Made by a program: the position numbers and the translations under genes
Part shown: piece after piece, positions 33,778 through 42,685 of the stretch
Position numbering within the stretch: the first letter of the stretch is position 1
Layout: each line of letters begins with the position of its first letter
Source: Mogibacterium diversum
GTDB taxonomy: Bacteria; Bacillota; Clostridia; Peptostreptococcales; Anaerovoracaceae
Direction of reading: 5' to 3'
DNA: 64,000 nt
NCBI RefSeq assembly: GCF_002998925.1
Contig: NZ_CP027228.1
Location: 1,736,001-1,800,000, forward strand
Notes under the pieces: generated by a model
The model's input: only the letters and a program-made list of their open reading frames with translations
Database searches by the model: none
Told to the model about the DNA's origin: nothing

Positions 33778-34644
33778 CTATAATGATTTTTTGCCTTCGG
33801 ATATTTTATGTGCATAAAATATGATTGCTATACTGATTAGCATCACTACAACCGACATGATAGTCCCTTCTAGCCCAAAACCAGTATTGTATGCGAAGCT
33901 ATTTGCATCATGCTTAGTGTCGAGAACGAATATCGAATAGGATGATACTTCGCCGCTATTTGGCAGACCTAGCAGTATATTCTGATTGAAGTTCCAGGTC
34001 GTGTGGCAAGCCATCGCCATCCATATGCTGTTGAAGTAATGAATCATTAGCGCGAATAACAAACCTGTGAGGAATATATCGAGAAGTGGGAAAAATGAAA
34101 CGTGATCATTTCCAAGGTGAAGCGCCATAAAAAATAAAGAAGTCACCAATATCGCTACCCAAGGATTTGAATACCTCTGTAACACTCTCTGATACATGAA
34201 TCCACGGCATATAAGTTCCTCTGCAGAAGACTGGACGAATACCGCGATAAACATGAGGAGTATCGGGAACAACTCGAATTTCGCGAAGCTGAGCTTAATA
34301 TCTCCGTGAAGATACGCAGTTAGTGCACAGGCGCCGTTCATGACAAATCCAGCTGCGAAACCAATAAGGAGGTTCTTGATATTGTTTCCGTTCTTTCGAT
34401 ACTTTAACGCCTCTAGTATATAGCGATTGTCTTTGATGCTTAAAATGGCGATTAGGAAGACAAACCATATTCCCCAAAAGGTTATATAAAGATTAAATGT
34501 CTCCGTATACGCATCGCTGAATAGCGTGTAGTTAATGGAAATTAATGATACTAAATCGCCACCTATTGTGAGCAGGAAGGTTAGCGCCCAGATCCAGATT
34601 ATGTTGTCTCTGAATCCGTATTGTTTCGTCATGTTTTCTGTCAT
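33778..34644 (-). CDS. CPBP-family intramembrane protease
   Basis: The 288-residue protein has about eight hydrophobic segments and the Abi/CPBP (Rce1-like) motifs: E142-E143 with R147 in A-E-E-L-I-C-R-G-F, His176 in F-M-A-L-H-L-G-N-D and His214 with Asn218 in C-H-T-T-W-N-F-N. These residues form the glutamate-based active site in the membrane. Bacterial members act in peptide maturation, bacteriocin self-protection or regulation, and the substrate here is unknown. It stands alone between a shared terminator and the rubrerythrin promoter region. Confidence 0.88.
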   Translation of the reverse strand: MTENMTKQYGFRDNIIWIWALTFLLTIGGDLVSLISINYTLFSDAYTETFNLYITFWGIWFVFLIAILSIKDNRYILEALKYRKNGNNIKNLLIGFAAGFVMNGACALTAYLHGDIKLSFAKFELFPILLMFIAVFVQSSAEELICRGFMYQRVLQRYSNPWVAILVTSLFFMALHLGNDHVSFFPLLDIFLTGLLFALMIHYFNSIWMAMACHTTWNFNQNILLGLPNSGEVSSYSIFVLDTKHDANSFAYNTGFGLEGTIMSVVVMLISIAIIFYAHKISEGKKSL

Positions 34645-34807
34645 TAGATATATATCCTTTCTCCCTCATGTCTACTTATATTTAGCTCGCTCGAGCATAA
34701 CTATAATTAAACGAAAGATAAGAGATTATACCATATATGACATGAGCTAATAGAATTTTTGCACCTCAAAACGTGCATTTGCGTGAAGAATAATTCATAA
34801 AATAGTT

Positions 34808-34836
34808 TTGCACAATTAGTCTAATACATGTATAAT
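34808..34836 (+). promoter_or_regulatory. promoter of the rubrerythrin gene
   Basis: TTGCAC (34808-34813) and a perfect TATAAT (34831-34836) are spaced by 17 bases. The upstream part of this 262-bp gap holds only A/T-rich sequence and the CPBP gene's own start region. Confidence 0.75.
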
Positions 34837-34906
34837 TAGTTCGAAAGTAAATGCAGCTGGTTACTGCATGATTGATTAACGAAATTTTTTTAAGGAGGTA
34901 ATTATT

Positions 34907-35452
34907 ATGGCTAAGAATAAGTACGCAGGTACACAGACAGAGAAGAATCTAGAAGCAGCTTTTGCTGGTGAATCACAAGCAACTAATAAGTATACATATT
35001 TTGCATCAAGAGCTAAGAAGGACGGTTTTGAGCAGATTGCAGATATCTTTCTGAAGACAGCTGCAAACGAGAGAGAGCATGCTAAGCTTTGGTACAAGGA
35101 ACTCAACGATGGAGTTGGCGATACAGCATACAACCTAGAGGATGCTGCTAATGGTGAGAACTATGAGTGGACAGACATGTACGAAGGTTTTGCTAAGACT
35201 GCTGAGGAAGAGGGATTCCCAGAGCTAGCAGCAAGATTCCGTCTCGTTGGAGAGGTTGAGAAGCACCACGAAGAGAGATACCGTGCACTTCTCAAGAATG
35301 TAGAGATGAAGGAAGTATTCGAGAAGAGTGATGTTAAGGTATGGGAGTGCCGCAACTGCGGACACATCTGTGTTGGAACTAAGGCTCCAGAGGTTTGCCC
35401 AGTTTGCAATCACCCACAGTCATTCTTTGAGGTTCACGCAGAAAACTACTAA
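34907..35452 (+). CDS. rbr: rubrerythrin
   Basis: The 181-residue protein has an N-terminal four-helix di-iron domain with ligand motifs E22 (G-E-S-Q-A-T-N-K-Y), E55 and H58 (A-N-E-R-E-H-A-K) and a second pair around E-V-E-K-H-H-E-E-R-Y. A C-terminal rubredoxin domain has two CxxC pairs (C-R-N-C-G-H and C-P-V-C-N-H). It reduces hydrogen peroxide to water in anaerobes, drawing electrons from NAD(P)H-linked rubredoxin reductases. AAGGAGG precedes the ATG and a perfect hairpin with a UUCG loop follows, so it is a monocistronic oxidative-stress gene. Confidence 0.95.
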   Translation: MAKNKYAGTQTEKNLEAAFAGESQATNKYTYFASRAKKDGFEQIADIFLKTAANEREHAKLWYKELNDGVGDTAYNLEDAANGENYEWTDMYEGFAKTAEEEGFPELAARFRLVGEVEKHHEERYRALLKNVEMKEVFEKSDVKVWECRNCGHICVGTKAPEVCPVCNHPQSFFEVHAENY

Positions 35453-35476
35453 GGAGATAGTCCATACGGCTTATCT

Positions 35477-35503
35477 GGGCTTCGGTTCGCCGAAGCCCTT
35501 TTT
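35477..35503 (+). terminator. terminator of rubrerythrin gene
   Basis: GGGCTTCGG (35477-35485) and CCGAAGCCC (35490-35498) form a perfect 9-bp stem with a TTCG loop and five T. Confidence 0.92.
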
Positions 35504-35518
35504 ATATAGGATATATAC

Positions 35519-38500
35519 ATGATTGAAGTAAGAGAGCTTAAAAAAGAATATAGGACTGGTGACTTCATCCAGAAAGCACTAGATGGTGTATCGGTCACAT
35601 TCAGGGACAATGAGTTCGTAGCAGTTCTAGGACCATCTGGTTCTGGTAAGACTACGCTGCTCAATATCCTCGGCGGTCTCGATACTGCTGATTCAGGTGA
35701 GATTATCATAAACGGTACGTCGACTAGGGAGTATAAGTCCGCTGATTGGGATACATACAGGAACCATAGAATTGGATTTGTATTCCAGAGCTACAATCTA
35801 ATACCGCATCAGACGGTGAGGGCTAACGTAGAGCTAGCTATGACATTGACTGGTGTAGGTGCCGAGGAGAGGCGCGCGAGAGCTGAAGAGGCACTTGATA
35901 AGGTTGGGCTTAAGGGCCATGAGAACAAGAAGCCGAGCCAGCTTTCTGGTGGGCAGATGCAGCGAGTGGCGATTGCAAGAGCACTTGTAAATAATCCCGA
36001 GATTGTACTAGCGGATGAACCGACAGGTGCGCTAGATACTGAGACTGGTATCCAGGTTATGAACCTGTTACAGGAGATTGCCAAGGATAGGCTCGTAATC
36101 ATGGTTACACATAACCCTGCACTTGCTGAGCAATATGCAAATAGGATTATCATGCTTAAAGATGGTTCGATTCTCGAAGATAAAAAGCCTGTTACAGCAG
36201 AGGAACTAAAGAGTAGCGCAAGAACGAAAATAGGCGAATCGGATGCCGGAACTAAGACTTCGATGAGCTTTCGAACAGCTCTTTCACTTTCATTCTCCAA
36301 CCTGATGAGCAAGAAGGGACGTACGGCTCTAACGGCTTTTGCTGGCTCTATCGGTATTATTGGAATCGCAGCTATCCTTGCGCTATCAAATGGAGTAAAC
36401 GGGTACATAGCCAAGGTCGAGGAAGATACGCTCTCGTCATATCCGCTCACTATTTCCAAGAATGCAGCGGATATATCGAGTATGTTTGCAGGAATGTCTG
36501 GAATATCGAAGGAAAAGGATAAAGATACTGATAAAAGCTCGTCCTCTGATGCAGAAAGCGTCTCTGGGTCAGATGATGGTTCAGAGGCACATAACGGTTC
36601 AGATAGGTCAAAGAGTGCAGCCAAAGCCGAGAATACAGAAATCAAGCAGAGAAACGTGCTCGGCAACGTCTTTGGCAGCACAAGAAAAAATGACCTAGTT
36701 GCCTTCAAGAAGTATCTTGACTCAAAGGGCAACAAGGTCCGCCGAAACGCCTCTGTGATAACATACAACTACGGAATCACACCGCTTATCTACCAGACCA
36801 AGAGTGAATCAGATGCAGTGCAGGTCAATTCGACTGATGGTATGGATGCGAACTATGAAAGCTTTGGAATCCAGAATTCGAGCAATACGGGCTTCTACCA
36901 GATGCTCGATGATGAAAAGCTTCTGAAACAGCAGTACGAGGTAGTAGCTGGAAAGTGGCCTAAGGAGTCAACAGAAGCAGTGCTCGTTTTAAACAAGGAT
37001 GGCTCAATCCCTGATTTCACTTTATATCAGCTCGGATATTACGACCGTAAAGAGTATGACCGCGCCATGATCAAGTACAGAGAGACGGGAAAGCTTGAGA
37101 TGAACACAGAGAAGCAAAAGCCTTTTAGATACAGAGATGCTCTAAAGCTTAGCTACAGTGTGATTTCTCCGGGCGAGATATATTCATATAACTCTCCAAC
37201 TGGCACATGGCTCAATCAGTCTAAGAACAAGGCGTTCATGGCCGGCAAGCTGGAGAATGGAATCAAGCTTAAAGTTGTAGGTGTAATTAAGCCGAACGGC
37301 AAGACTAGATCCAATGCCCTTCAGCCAGGTGTCGGATATCTGCCATCCTTAACTTCGCAGATTATCGACAGAATGAAGGATGCAGATATAGTTAAGCAGC
37401 AGCTTGCAAATCCTGAAGTTGATGTATTTACAGGCAAGACATTCGAAGCGCTCAAGGAAGAAAATGGGGCGTCGTTCGATATGAGCAAATTGTTCAGCAT
37501 AAATCAATCCATGCTGGCGAGCGCATTTAAATTCGATGCATCAAAGCTTCAGAAAGCATTTGGTATGAGTCCGCTGGCGAATATCGACTACTCTAAGGCG
37601 TTGTCCAAAGTCAATACGACGAGCCTAGCCCAGAACATGATGAGCGACATCATGCAGGAACTGGCAGAGTTCCCAGCATATCTGCAGCAACAAAATATCA
37701 CTCTGACTCCAGCCGAGCAGTCGATGATAACCACAGAGACGAGTCAGCTCATCGCAACACTGCTCGCTGGTTATCCGGCATTTGCAAGCGACTATGCGAA
37801 TAATCATCCAGGTGCAGCACAGAGCGAGATAATAAACGCATATCTATCGAGCACTAATTCGAGGACAGCAATTTCAAGCACTGCAACCCGCATAGCACAG
37901 AATCTTAATAGAAGTGATCTTCGGGGAACGATTGAGAGAGCACTTACCAATTACATGCAGGGTAGGATGGCCAAGATTATGGGTAGATTCATGAATCAAG
38001 TGATGACCGAGATGCAGAAGCAACTAGGCGCGCAGATTAGCAGTGGTGCGACTATGAACGGTGATATGGCTAGTGCTATGAAGAGTGCATTTAGTGTTAA
38101 TCCTTCGGCGTTTGCAAAAGCATTTTCGCTGAATATGGATCAGACGCAGATGGCAGCACTGTTCTCGCAGTTCATGAATAACGGCATCGTTACATACGAT
38201 TCTAACCTCAAGAAGATGGGATATGCGGACAAATCAAACCCTGAATCTATTTCGATATATCCGAGCAGCTTTGAGCGCAAGGATAAGGTAATCGAGGGCA
38301 TAGATAGCTATAATGCCCGTATGAAGAGGTCTGGACACAAGTCGCGGGTCATCACATATACGGATATCATGGGCACGCTAATGTCTTCGGTCACAGATAT
38401 AATAAATATGATAAGCTATGTGCTAGTGGCATTTATCAGTGTGTCACTGATTGTAAGCTCAATCATGATAGGAATTATAACCTACATATCTGTACTTGAA

Positions 38501-38812
38501 CGAAGAAAAGAGATTGGAATTCTGCGTGCAATGGGTGCGTCGAAGCGAAATATTGCAAATATTTTTAATGCTGAGACATTTATCGAGGGTCTGCTATCTG
38601 GAGTGTTTGCGATACTCTTCGTATACCTCGTGAGCATTCCGATTAATATGGTCGTTCTATCATCCTTTAATGTCGAACGAATTATGAGGCTGCCGATTGG
38701 TGCAGCACTCGTACTGATAGGGATATCTGTATTCCTAACATATATAGCTGGACTGATTCCTTCTAGGTCAGCGGCTAAACGCGATCCAGTGGAGGCACTC
38801 AGAAGCGAGTAA
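35519..38812 (+). CDS. fused ABC ATPase-permease (MacB-like) with very large external domain
   Basis: The 1097-residue protein joins an ATPase to a MacB/FtsX permease. The ATPase covers about 1-225: Walker A G-P-S-G-S-G-K-T-T 38-46, signature L-S-G-G-Q 142-146, Walker B I-V-L-A-D-E-P 162-168. The permease has one helix near 275-295, an external domain of roughly 650 residues, and three helices near 955-1090 with R-K-E-I-G-I-L-R-A-M-G-A-S-K-R. The external part starts with a Ser/Asp-rich linker (about 325-365) and contains a long, helical, Met- and Gln-rich section (about 620-900). Such fusions are usually peptide exporters or envelope regulators. The gene stands alone after the rubrerythrin terminator. 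Confidence 0.88.
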   Translation: MIEVRELKKEYRTGDFIQKALDGVSVTFRDNEFVAVLGPSGSGKTTLLNILGGLDTADSGEIIINGTSTREYKSADWDTYRNHRIGFVFQSYNLIPHQTVRANVELAMTLTGVGAEERRARAEEALDKVGLKGHENKKPSQLSGGQMQRVAIARALVNNPEIVLADEPTGALDTETGIQVMNLLQEIAKDRLVIMVTHNPALAEQYANRIIMLKDGSILEDKKPVTAEELKSSARTKIGESDAGTKTSMSFRTALSLSFSNLMSKKGRTALTAFAGSIGIIGIAAILALSNGVNGYIAKVEEDTLSSYPLTISKNAADISSMFAGMSGISKEKDKDTDKSSSSDAESVSGSDDGSEAHNGSDRSKSAAKAENTEIKQRNVLGNVFGSTRKNDLVAFKKYLDSKGNKVRRNASVITYNYGITPLIYQTKSESDAVQVNSTDGMDANYESFGIQNSSNTGFYQMLDDEKLLKQQYEVVAGKWPKESTEAVLVLNKDGSIPDFTLYQLGYYDRKEYDRAMIKYRETGKLEMNTEKQKPFRYRDALKLSYSVISPGEIYSYNSPTGTWLNQSKNKAFMAGKLENGIKLKVVGVIKPNGKTRSNALQPGVGYLPSLTSQIIDRMKDADIVKQQLANPEVDVFTGKTFEALKEENGASFDMSKLFSINQSMLASAFKFDASKLQKAFGMSPLANIDYSKALSKVNTTSLAQNMMSDIMQELAEFPAYLQQQNITLTPAEQSMITTETSQLIATLLAGYPAFASDYANNHPGAAQSEIINAYLSSTNSRTAISSTATRIAQNLNRSDLRGTIERALTNYMQGRMAKIMGRFMNQVMTEMQKQLGAQISSGATMNGDMASAMKSAFSVNPSAFAKAFSLNMDQTQMAALFSQFMNNGIVTYDSNLKKMGYADKSNPESISIYPSSFERKDKVIEGIDSYNARMKRSGHKSRVITYTDIMGTLMSSVTDIINMISYVLVAFISVSLIVSSIMIGIITYISVLERRKEIGILRAMGASKRNIANIFNAETFIEGLLSGVFAILFVYLVSIPINMVVLSSFNVERIMRLPIGAALVLIGISVFLTYIAGLIPSRSAAKRDPVEALRSE

Positions 38813-38885
38813 TCACGAATATAAAAATTAATTATTAAAATAGCGTTATGAATTTATAATTTTCATAATGCCGAAACCATCATCT

Positions 38886-38947
38886 AAAGCGTGAGTTCTA
38901 CGGCACTAGAGACTTTTAGGTCAGGTGCTTAGACTTGCGCTTTCTTG
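38886..38947 (+). terminator. possible terminator after the fused ABC gene
   Basis: AAAGCGTGAGTTC (38886-38898) can pair with GACTTGCGCTTT (38932-38943), with wobbles, around a 33-base loop. The loop is long and the T run short, so the function is uncertain. Confidence 0.4.
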
Positions 38948-38966
38948 TTATATGCATAAAAGTATA

Positions 38967-39052
38967 TTATGATTACAGGTAACCTATGCACGGGGGTATT
39001 TTACAAAGAGGAGGTAGAATATGACAGGTTATAAGAAAAGAACAGTCATATT
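38967..39052 (+). repeat. duplicated upstream element, copy 1
   Basis: About 86 bp here (TTATGATTA through the first codons of the lipoprotein gene) is nearly identical to 40717-40801. It includes an AACCTATGCACGGGGG block, TATTTTACA, GAGGAGGTAGAATATG and the first ten codons. It marks the start of a duplicated two-gene unit. Confidence 0.85.
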
Positions 39053-39803
39053 GATAATCGGCCTGATAGCTCTACTTGGGCTTGTGGGCTGTGGAAAGAA
39101 AGGCGAATATGGCAGCTTGTCTGAAGAAGAGAAGATCGACAAGGGACTGGATGCTTTCGAGCATCTCAAGAATGGAAAAATTGAGATGAAGAACCATCTT
39201 AAGTACGAATTGAAATCGCCACAGGAGGGGCAGCAGTCAAAGTTCGACGCTACTCTCACCTTTAAGGGGGATTTTGAAGAGAGCCCAGACCATCTGCTTG
39301 GTGTTTACTATGATGGTAAAAACAAAAATGATTTCTATAACGATGCGATCTCACATTACTCAAAAAATGTAAACGATTCAGAGTGGGTTAATTACACAGA
39401 AAACTCAAAGAGACTTCGTTATCGCAAGCCGATTGGAATAAATAGAGAAGCTATTGAATTCCTGAAGACGAAGAAAAAGGACATAAAGGTCACAGACGAT
39501 AAGGATAGCTTTACACTCGTATATGAGACTGACGACGTGAAGTTGCTCGGGGCTAACGGGGATATACTAGTTGGCGGAAGCTACAACGGACCTATTTACA
39601 CCGATAATGATACGAATGACAAATTGAAGATTGAGCTTACCGTCTCTAAGAAAGGATTTAAACCTATGTCGGTTAAGTACACATGCGAACAGGAAAGCCC
39701 TCAGATAACTGTTAATTTTAAGGGTAGCTTCAAGTATTCCAAGCAAAATTCAGGTGTACGAGTTGAGGTTCCAAGCGGCATCAGCAACGCCGCAAGTAAG
39801 TAG
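39021..39803 (+). CDS. lipoprotein A1 of a duplicated pair
   Basis: The 260-residue protein has a lipoprotein signal (M-T-G-Y-K-K-R-T-V-I then L-V-G-C with Cys24). After a short Gly/Ser linker comes a domain of about 230 residues with K-I-D-K-G-L-D-A-F, F-L-K-T-K-K-K-D-I-K-V and a C-terminal F-K-G-S-F-K-Y-S-K-Q-N-S-G-V-R-V-E. The same blocks recur in the paralogue at 40770-41567. The beta-rich build recalls LolA/LppX-like lipid-binding lipoproteins, but this is only a guess at the fold. It would be anchored to the outer face of the membrane. The next gene starts 11 bp after the stop. Confidence 0.75.
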   Translation: MTGYKKRTVILIIGLIALLGLVGCGKKGEYGSLSEEEKIDKGLDAFEHLKNGKIEMKNHLKYELKSPQEGQQSKFDATLTFKGDFEESPDHLLGVYYDGKNKNDFYNDAISHYSKNVNDSEWVNYTENSKRLRYRKPIGINREAIEFLKTKKKDIKVTDDKDSFTLVYETDDVKLLGANGDILVGGSYNGPIYTDNDTNDKLKIELTVSKKGFKPMSVKYTCEQESPQITVNFKGSFKYSKQNSGVRVEVPSGISNAASK

Positions 39804-39814
39804 AAAGGGGGATT

Positions 39815-40663
39815 ATGATGAACAAGATACAGAAAGTAGTTGTGATTGCATTCGCGTTTGTTTTGAGCTTATCCCTCATGTCTTTTAAGAAGAGTTCGGG
39901 ATCTGATGTAAATACTTTTATCGATAAGCTGCGTAACGCAAAGAACTTAGAATACGAAGTTACCGTATATAACAAGAACAGCGCTGCTAACAAGTATATG
40001 AAGAAGTTCAGCTCCGATACGACCATCAGGCAGGGTCAGATTCAATTCGACCCACAGGTATTCAGCGAGTATGTGTTAAGCGGATATGGCACTACTAACG
40101 AGGATGGCAGGATAGCGAAGGCGAAACGTATATTTGCAAGTGCCGACGACCTGAACAGCTATGCGAGAATCTATTCTCCAGAGCCTAATAAGGGGTATAA
40201 AGGATTTACCTCACCAAAGGAAAACGGATGGGTGTGGATAGATAAGGACGATGTCGCTGCTCCTGAGGTCGGCCGTAGCGAAGACATTCTTAAGCTATAT
40301 GAGAAGTATGCTAACAAGTTTAAGAAGACAGAAGATGATAACTATATATACCTTGATTACAGTGGCGATGTATCTAAAGACTTTGAACAGGTGGGTAAAG
40401 CACAGCAGACATTCGCAGATAATAAGGTATTTAAATCAGGTAAACAGTACATTAAATCGGTAAAGCTTCGCATACACCTTGTGATAGCTAAGAAGGATAA
40501 GGCTACCGGTGAAAAAATGGTGCCAAGCGAGGCTCGCATACAGATTAAGGCAAAGGGCGAGACCGATGGAGTAGGAGCTAAACTAGCAAGTGAGGATAAT
40601 TTCATAGTTTCCTATCGCGATATTAATAAAATTAATAGTATCGAGAAGCCTGCAGGAATTTAA
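39815..40663 (+). CDS. secreted protein B1 of a duplicated pair, lipobox lost
   Basis: The 282-residue protein is paralogous to the lipoprotein at 41582-42445. Shared blocks are Q-F-D-P-Q-V-F-S-E-Y, the E-K-Y-A-N-K-F-K run, Y-L-D-Y-S-G-D-V-S-K and Y-R-D-I-N. Its hydrophobic N-terminus ends S-L-S-L-M-S-F-K-K, where the paralogue has L-S-A-C-G-G-K. The whole protein contains no cysteine, so it cannot be lipidated. It may be released by signal peptidase I or stay anchored by its N-terminal helix. It forms a two-gene unit with lipoprotein A1. The function is unknown. Confidence 0.75.
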   Translation: MMNKIQKVVVIAFAFVLSLSLMSFKKSSGSDVNTFIDKLRNAKNLEYEVTVYNKNSAANKYMKKFSSDTTIRQGQIQFDPQVFSEYVLSGYGTTNEDGRIAKAKRIFASADDLNSYARIYSPEPNKGYKGFTSPKENGWVWIDKDDVAAPEVGRSEDILKLYEKYANKFKKTEDDNYIYLDYSGDVSKDFEQVGKAQQTFADNKVFKSGKQYIKSVKLRIHLVIAKKDKATGEKMVPSEARIQIKAKGETDGVGAKLASEDNFIVSYRDINKINSIEKPAGI

Positions 40664-40716
40664 GCTGCTTCGGATTATTATAGCTTATACACGATTGAAA
40701 AACTGTACAAATTAGG

Positions 40717-40801
40717 TTATGATTATAAGCAACCTATGCACGGGGTATTTTACAGATAGGAGGTAGAATATGACAGGTTACAAGAAAAGAACAGTCATAT
40801 T
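40717..40801 (+). repeat. duplicated upstream element, copy 2
   Basis: This is the second copy of the element at 38967-39052, differing by a handful of substitutions and one missing G in the GGGG run. It carries the ribosome site and first codons of lipoprotein A2 and so probably an equivalent promoter. Confidence 0.85.
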
Positions 40802-41567
40802 GGTTATCAGCTTGATCGCTTTGCTTGGGCTTGCTGGATGCGGACAGTCTGGCGGCAATGGAAGTGGCGAGAATCTAACCAAAGAACAGAAAATTGATAA
40901 GGGGCTAGATGCCTTTTACAATCTAGATGACGGAAAAGTTCAGATAGAAGTTAGGACTGACTATGTCCGCCACCAACCATCAGAGGGACAGAAGGCAGAA
41001 GGCTTTAATAAGTACTCTTATAAGGGAACCTTTGAGATGGGTCCAGTTAGAGCCCGCGGAAAGCTAAACTATGAAAATGATTCTAAAAAGGGGTCTAGAG
41101 AAATCTACGGAACCGACGGGGCAGAATTTAAAAAAGAAAAAGGCGATAAGGACTGGAAGCAGGATATTTATACCAGTAAGTGGCGCAATCAGCCAACTGG
41201 ATTCAACCGCGATTTCATCGCTTTTCTACAAACAAAGAAGAAAGACATCACAGTTAAAGAGGATAAGAAGACTTACACACTTCGCTTTGAGTCGACTGAT
41301 ATAAAGCTTCAAGATGAAAATGTTGACCTCTTCTTTGGTGCAATGTTCAGGCCAATCATTGTTAGCTCTAGTACCGACACAGGAAAGATGGTTGCTGAAT
41401 TAACCGTTTCTAAGGAGGATAATAAGCCACTGTCATTCAAGTACACTTGTAATTATGATAGCAGCACAGTTAGCGGTAAATTCAAGGGCGTGGCAAAATA
41501 TAGCGAGCAGAACACCGGCATTCGTGTTGAAGAGCCTAAGGGCATTGATAAGGCTAAAGGTTACTAG
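40770..41567 (+). CDS. lipoprotein A2 of a duplicated pair
   Basis: The 265-residue paralogue of A1 starts with the same M-T-G-Y-K-K-R-T-V-I signal and has L-A-G-C with Cys24. It keeps K-I-D-K-G-L-D-A-F, R-N-Q-P-T-G-F-N-R, F-L-Q-T-K-K-K-D-I-T-V and F-K-G-V-A-K-Y-S-E-Q-N-T-G-I-R-V-E. The signal region is much more conserved than the mature part, suggesting a tandem duplication followed by divergence of the exposed domain. The next gene starts 14 bp after the stop. The function is unknown; it should be a membrane-anchored extracellular protein. Confidence 0.78.
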   Translation: MTGYKKRTVILVISLIALLGLAGCGQSGGNGSGENLTKEQKIDKGLDAFYNLDDGKVQIEVRTDYVRHQPSEGQKAEGFNKYSYKGTFEMGPVRARGKLNYENDSKKGSREIYGTDGAEFKKEKGDKDWKQDIYTSKWRNQPTGFNRDFIAFLQTKKKDITVKEDKKTYTLRFESTDIKLQDENVDLFFGAMFRPIIVSSSTDTGKMVAELTVSKEDNKPLSFKYTCNYDSSTVSGKFKGVAKYSEQNTGIRVEEPKGIDKAKGY

Positions 41568-41581
41568 GGAGGGGCAATAAA

Positions 41582-42445
41582 ATGAGACAGAAACGAAAAA
41601 TAGTTTTAGTAGTCATCGCCATGATGATGGTCCTAACCCTTTCAGCTTGTGGTGGAAAAGGTGATGTTAAGACATTTGTAAAGAAGATGCAAAAGGTTGA
41701 AAACCTTGATTATGAGATCCATACATATAGGAGATACGTAGCATCTCAGGGATCAGATAGACTGTTTAGGGGAGAGTCACAGGTTAGACAAGGTAAGATG
41801 CAGCTTGACCCGCAGGTCTTCAGCGAATATTACTCAGAAGGTAGTTCTGAGGTTCAGGAACCTGAGGATATTGATGAGCACTTGATAAGATTTGGAAGTT
41901 CGGACTTCATATTTAAGAGTGATAAGATATACTCCCCAAAGCCTAAGAAGGTATATATCGGCTCATCTTCGGTAACTAATAATTATGAGTGGGTCTGGAA
42001 AGAGGCAAAGGATATAAATCCTCCAGAGATAGGTAATAGCAAGACTTTCTTAGATATATACGAGAAATATGCGGACAAGTTTAAGCTGACTGAGGACGAG
42101 AACCATTACTATCTTGATTATAAAGGTGATGTGAGCAAAAATCTGGATCAGATGGCTAAGCTTCAGGTAGCGATTATTCCTAAAAGCAAAATGCTTAAAC
42201 AGGGTAAGAAAGATGTAAAGTCTTGCAAGATTGAAATTCACCTCGTGATGAAGAAGGGCAAGGGCGGGCCAACTCCTTATCAGACAAGGATAAAGCTTTT
42301 TACCAAGATGGACGTGCCTGAAATTGGAGGAGCAATCGACAACGAGGATTACTATCAGGCATATTACCGTGACATCAACGATGTGAAGGAAATCAAGAAG
42401 CCTCATGGATTTGATGCAAGCAAGGTGAAGAAGTCGCAATTCTAG
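41582..42445 (+). CDS. lipoprotein B2 of a duplicated pair
   Basis: The 287-residue protein has a proper lipobox (T-L-S-A-C with Cys23) followed by G-G-K-G-D-V-K-T-F-V. It shares with B1 the blocks M-Q-L-D-P-Q-V-F-S-E-Y, E-K-Y-A-D-K-F-K-L-T-E-D-E-N, Y-L-D-Y-K-G-D-V-S-K and Y-R-D-I-N. It completes the second copy of the two-gene unit and is followed by a strong terminator about 95 bp on. AGGGAGGGG precedes the ATG. I cannot name the family. Confidence 0.78.
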   Translation: MRQKRKIVLVVIAMMMVLTLSACGGKGDVKTFVKKMQKVENLDYEIHTYRRYVASQGSDRLFRGESQVRQGKMQLDPQVFSEYYSEGSSEVQEPEDIDEHLIRFGSSDFIFKSDKIYSPKPKKVYIGSSSVTNNYEWVWKEAKDINPPEIGNSKTFLDIYEKYADKFKLTEDENHYYLDYKGDVSKNLDQMAKLQVAIIPKSKMLKQGKKDVKSCKIEIHLVMKKGKGGPTPYQTRIKLFTKMDVPEIGGAIDNEDYYQAYYRDINDVKEIKKPHGFDASKVKKSQF

Positions 42446-42541
42446 GGCTTTGTTGTGGCTGATTGTATGTAATCGACAGATTAGGTCAGTAAAAATGGAC
42501 TAAAGCCGATAAAACAGGCTAAAACCGAATAACTGAAGAGG

Positions 42542-42570
42542 AAGCCTGCGCGTGAGCGCGGGCTTTTTGG
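42542..42570 (+). terminator. terminator of the lipoprotein cluster
   Basis: AAGCCTGCGC (42542-42551) and GCGCGGGCTT (42556-42565) form a GC-rich stem with a GTGA loop and T tail. Confidence 0.9.
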
Positions 42571-42685
42571 TGTGGGAAATTTGGGAATGCAATATGGAAT
42601 AAGTGTGCTAAAAAGGAGAGTGGGGTGTGTTATAATTCGTTATATGTTCATGTAAGGATGTCTTTAACAGATGGAGCGATAAAGT

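Noticed and set aside
35809..36768. A 319-codon open frame on the minus strand inside the fused ABC gene
   Set aside because: It is Ser/Leu-rich low-complexity antisense of a strong gene with all ABC motifs and has no ribosome site.
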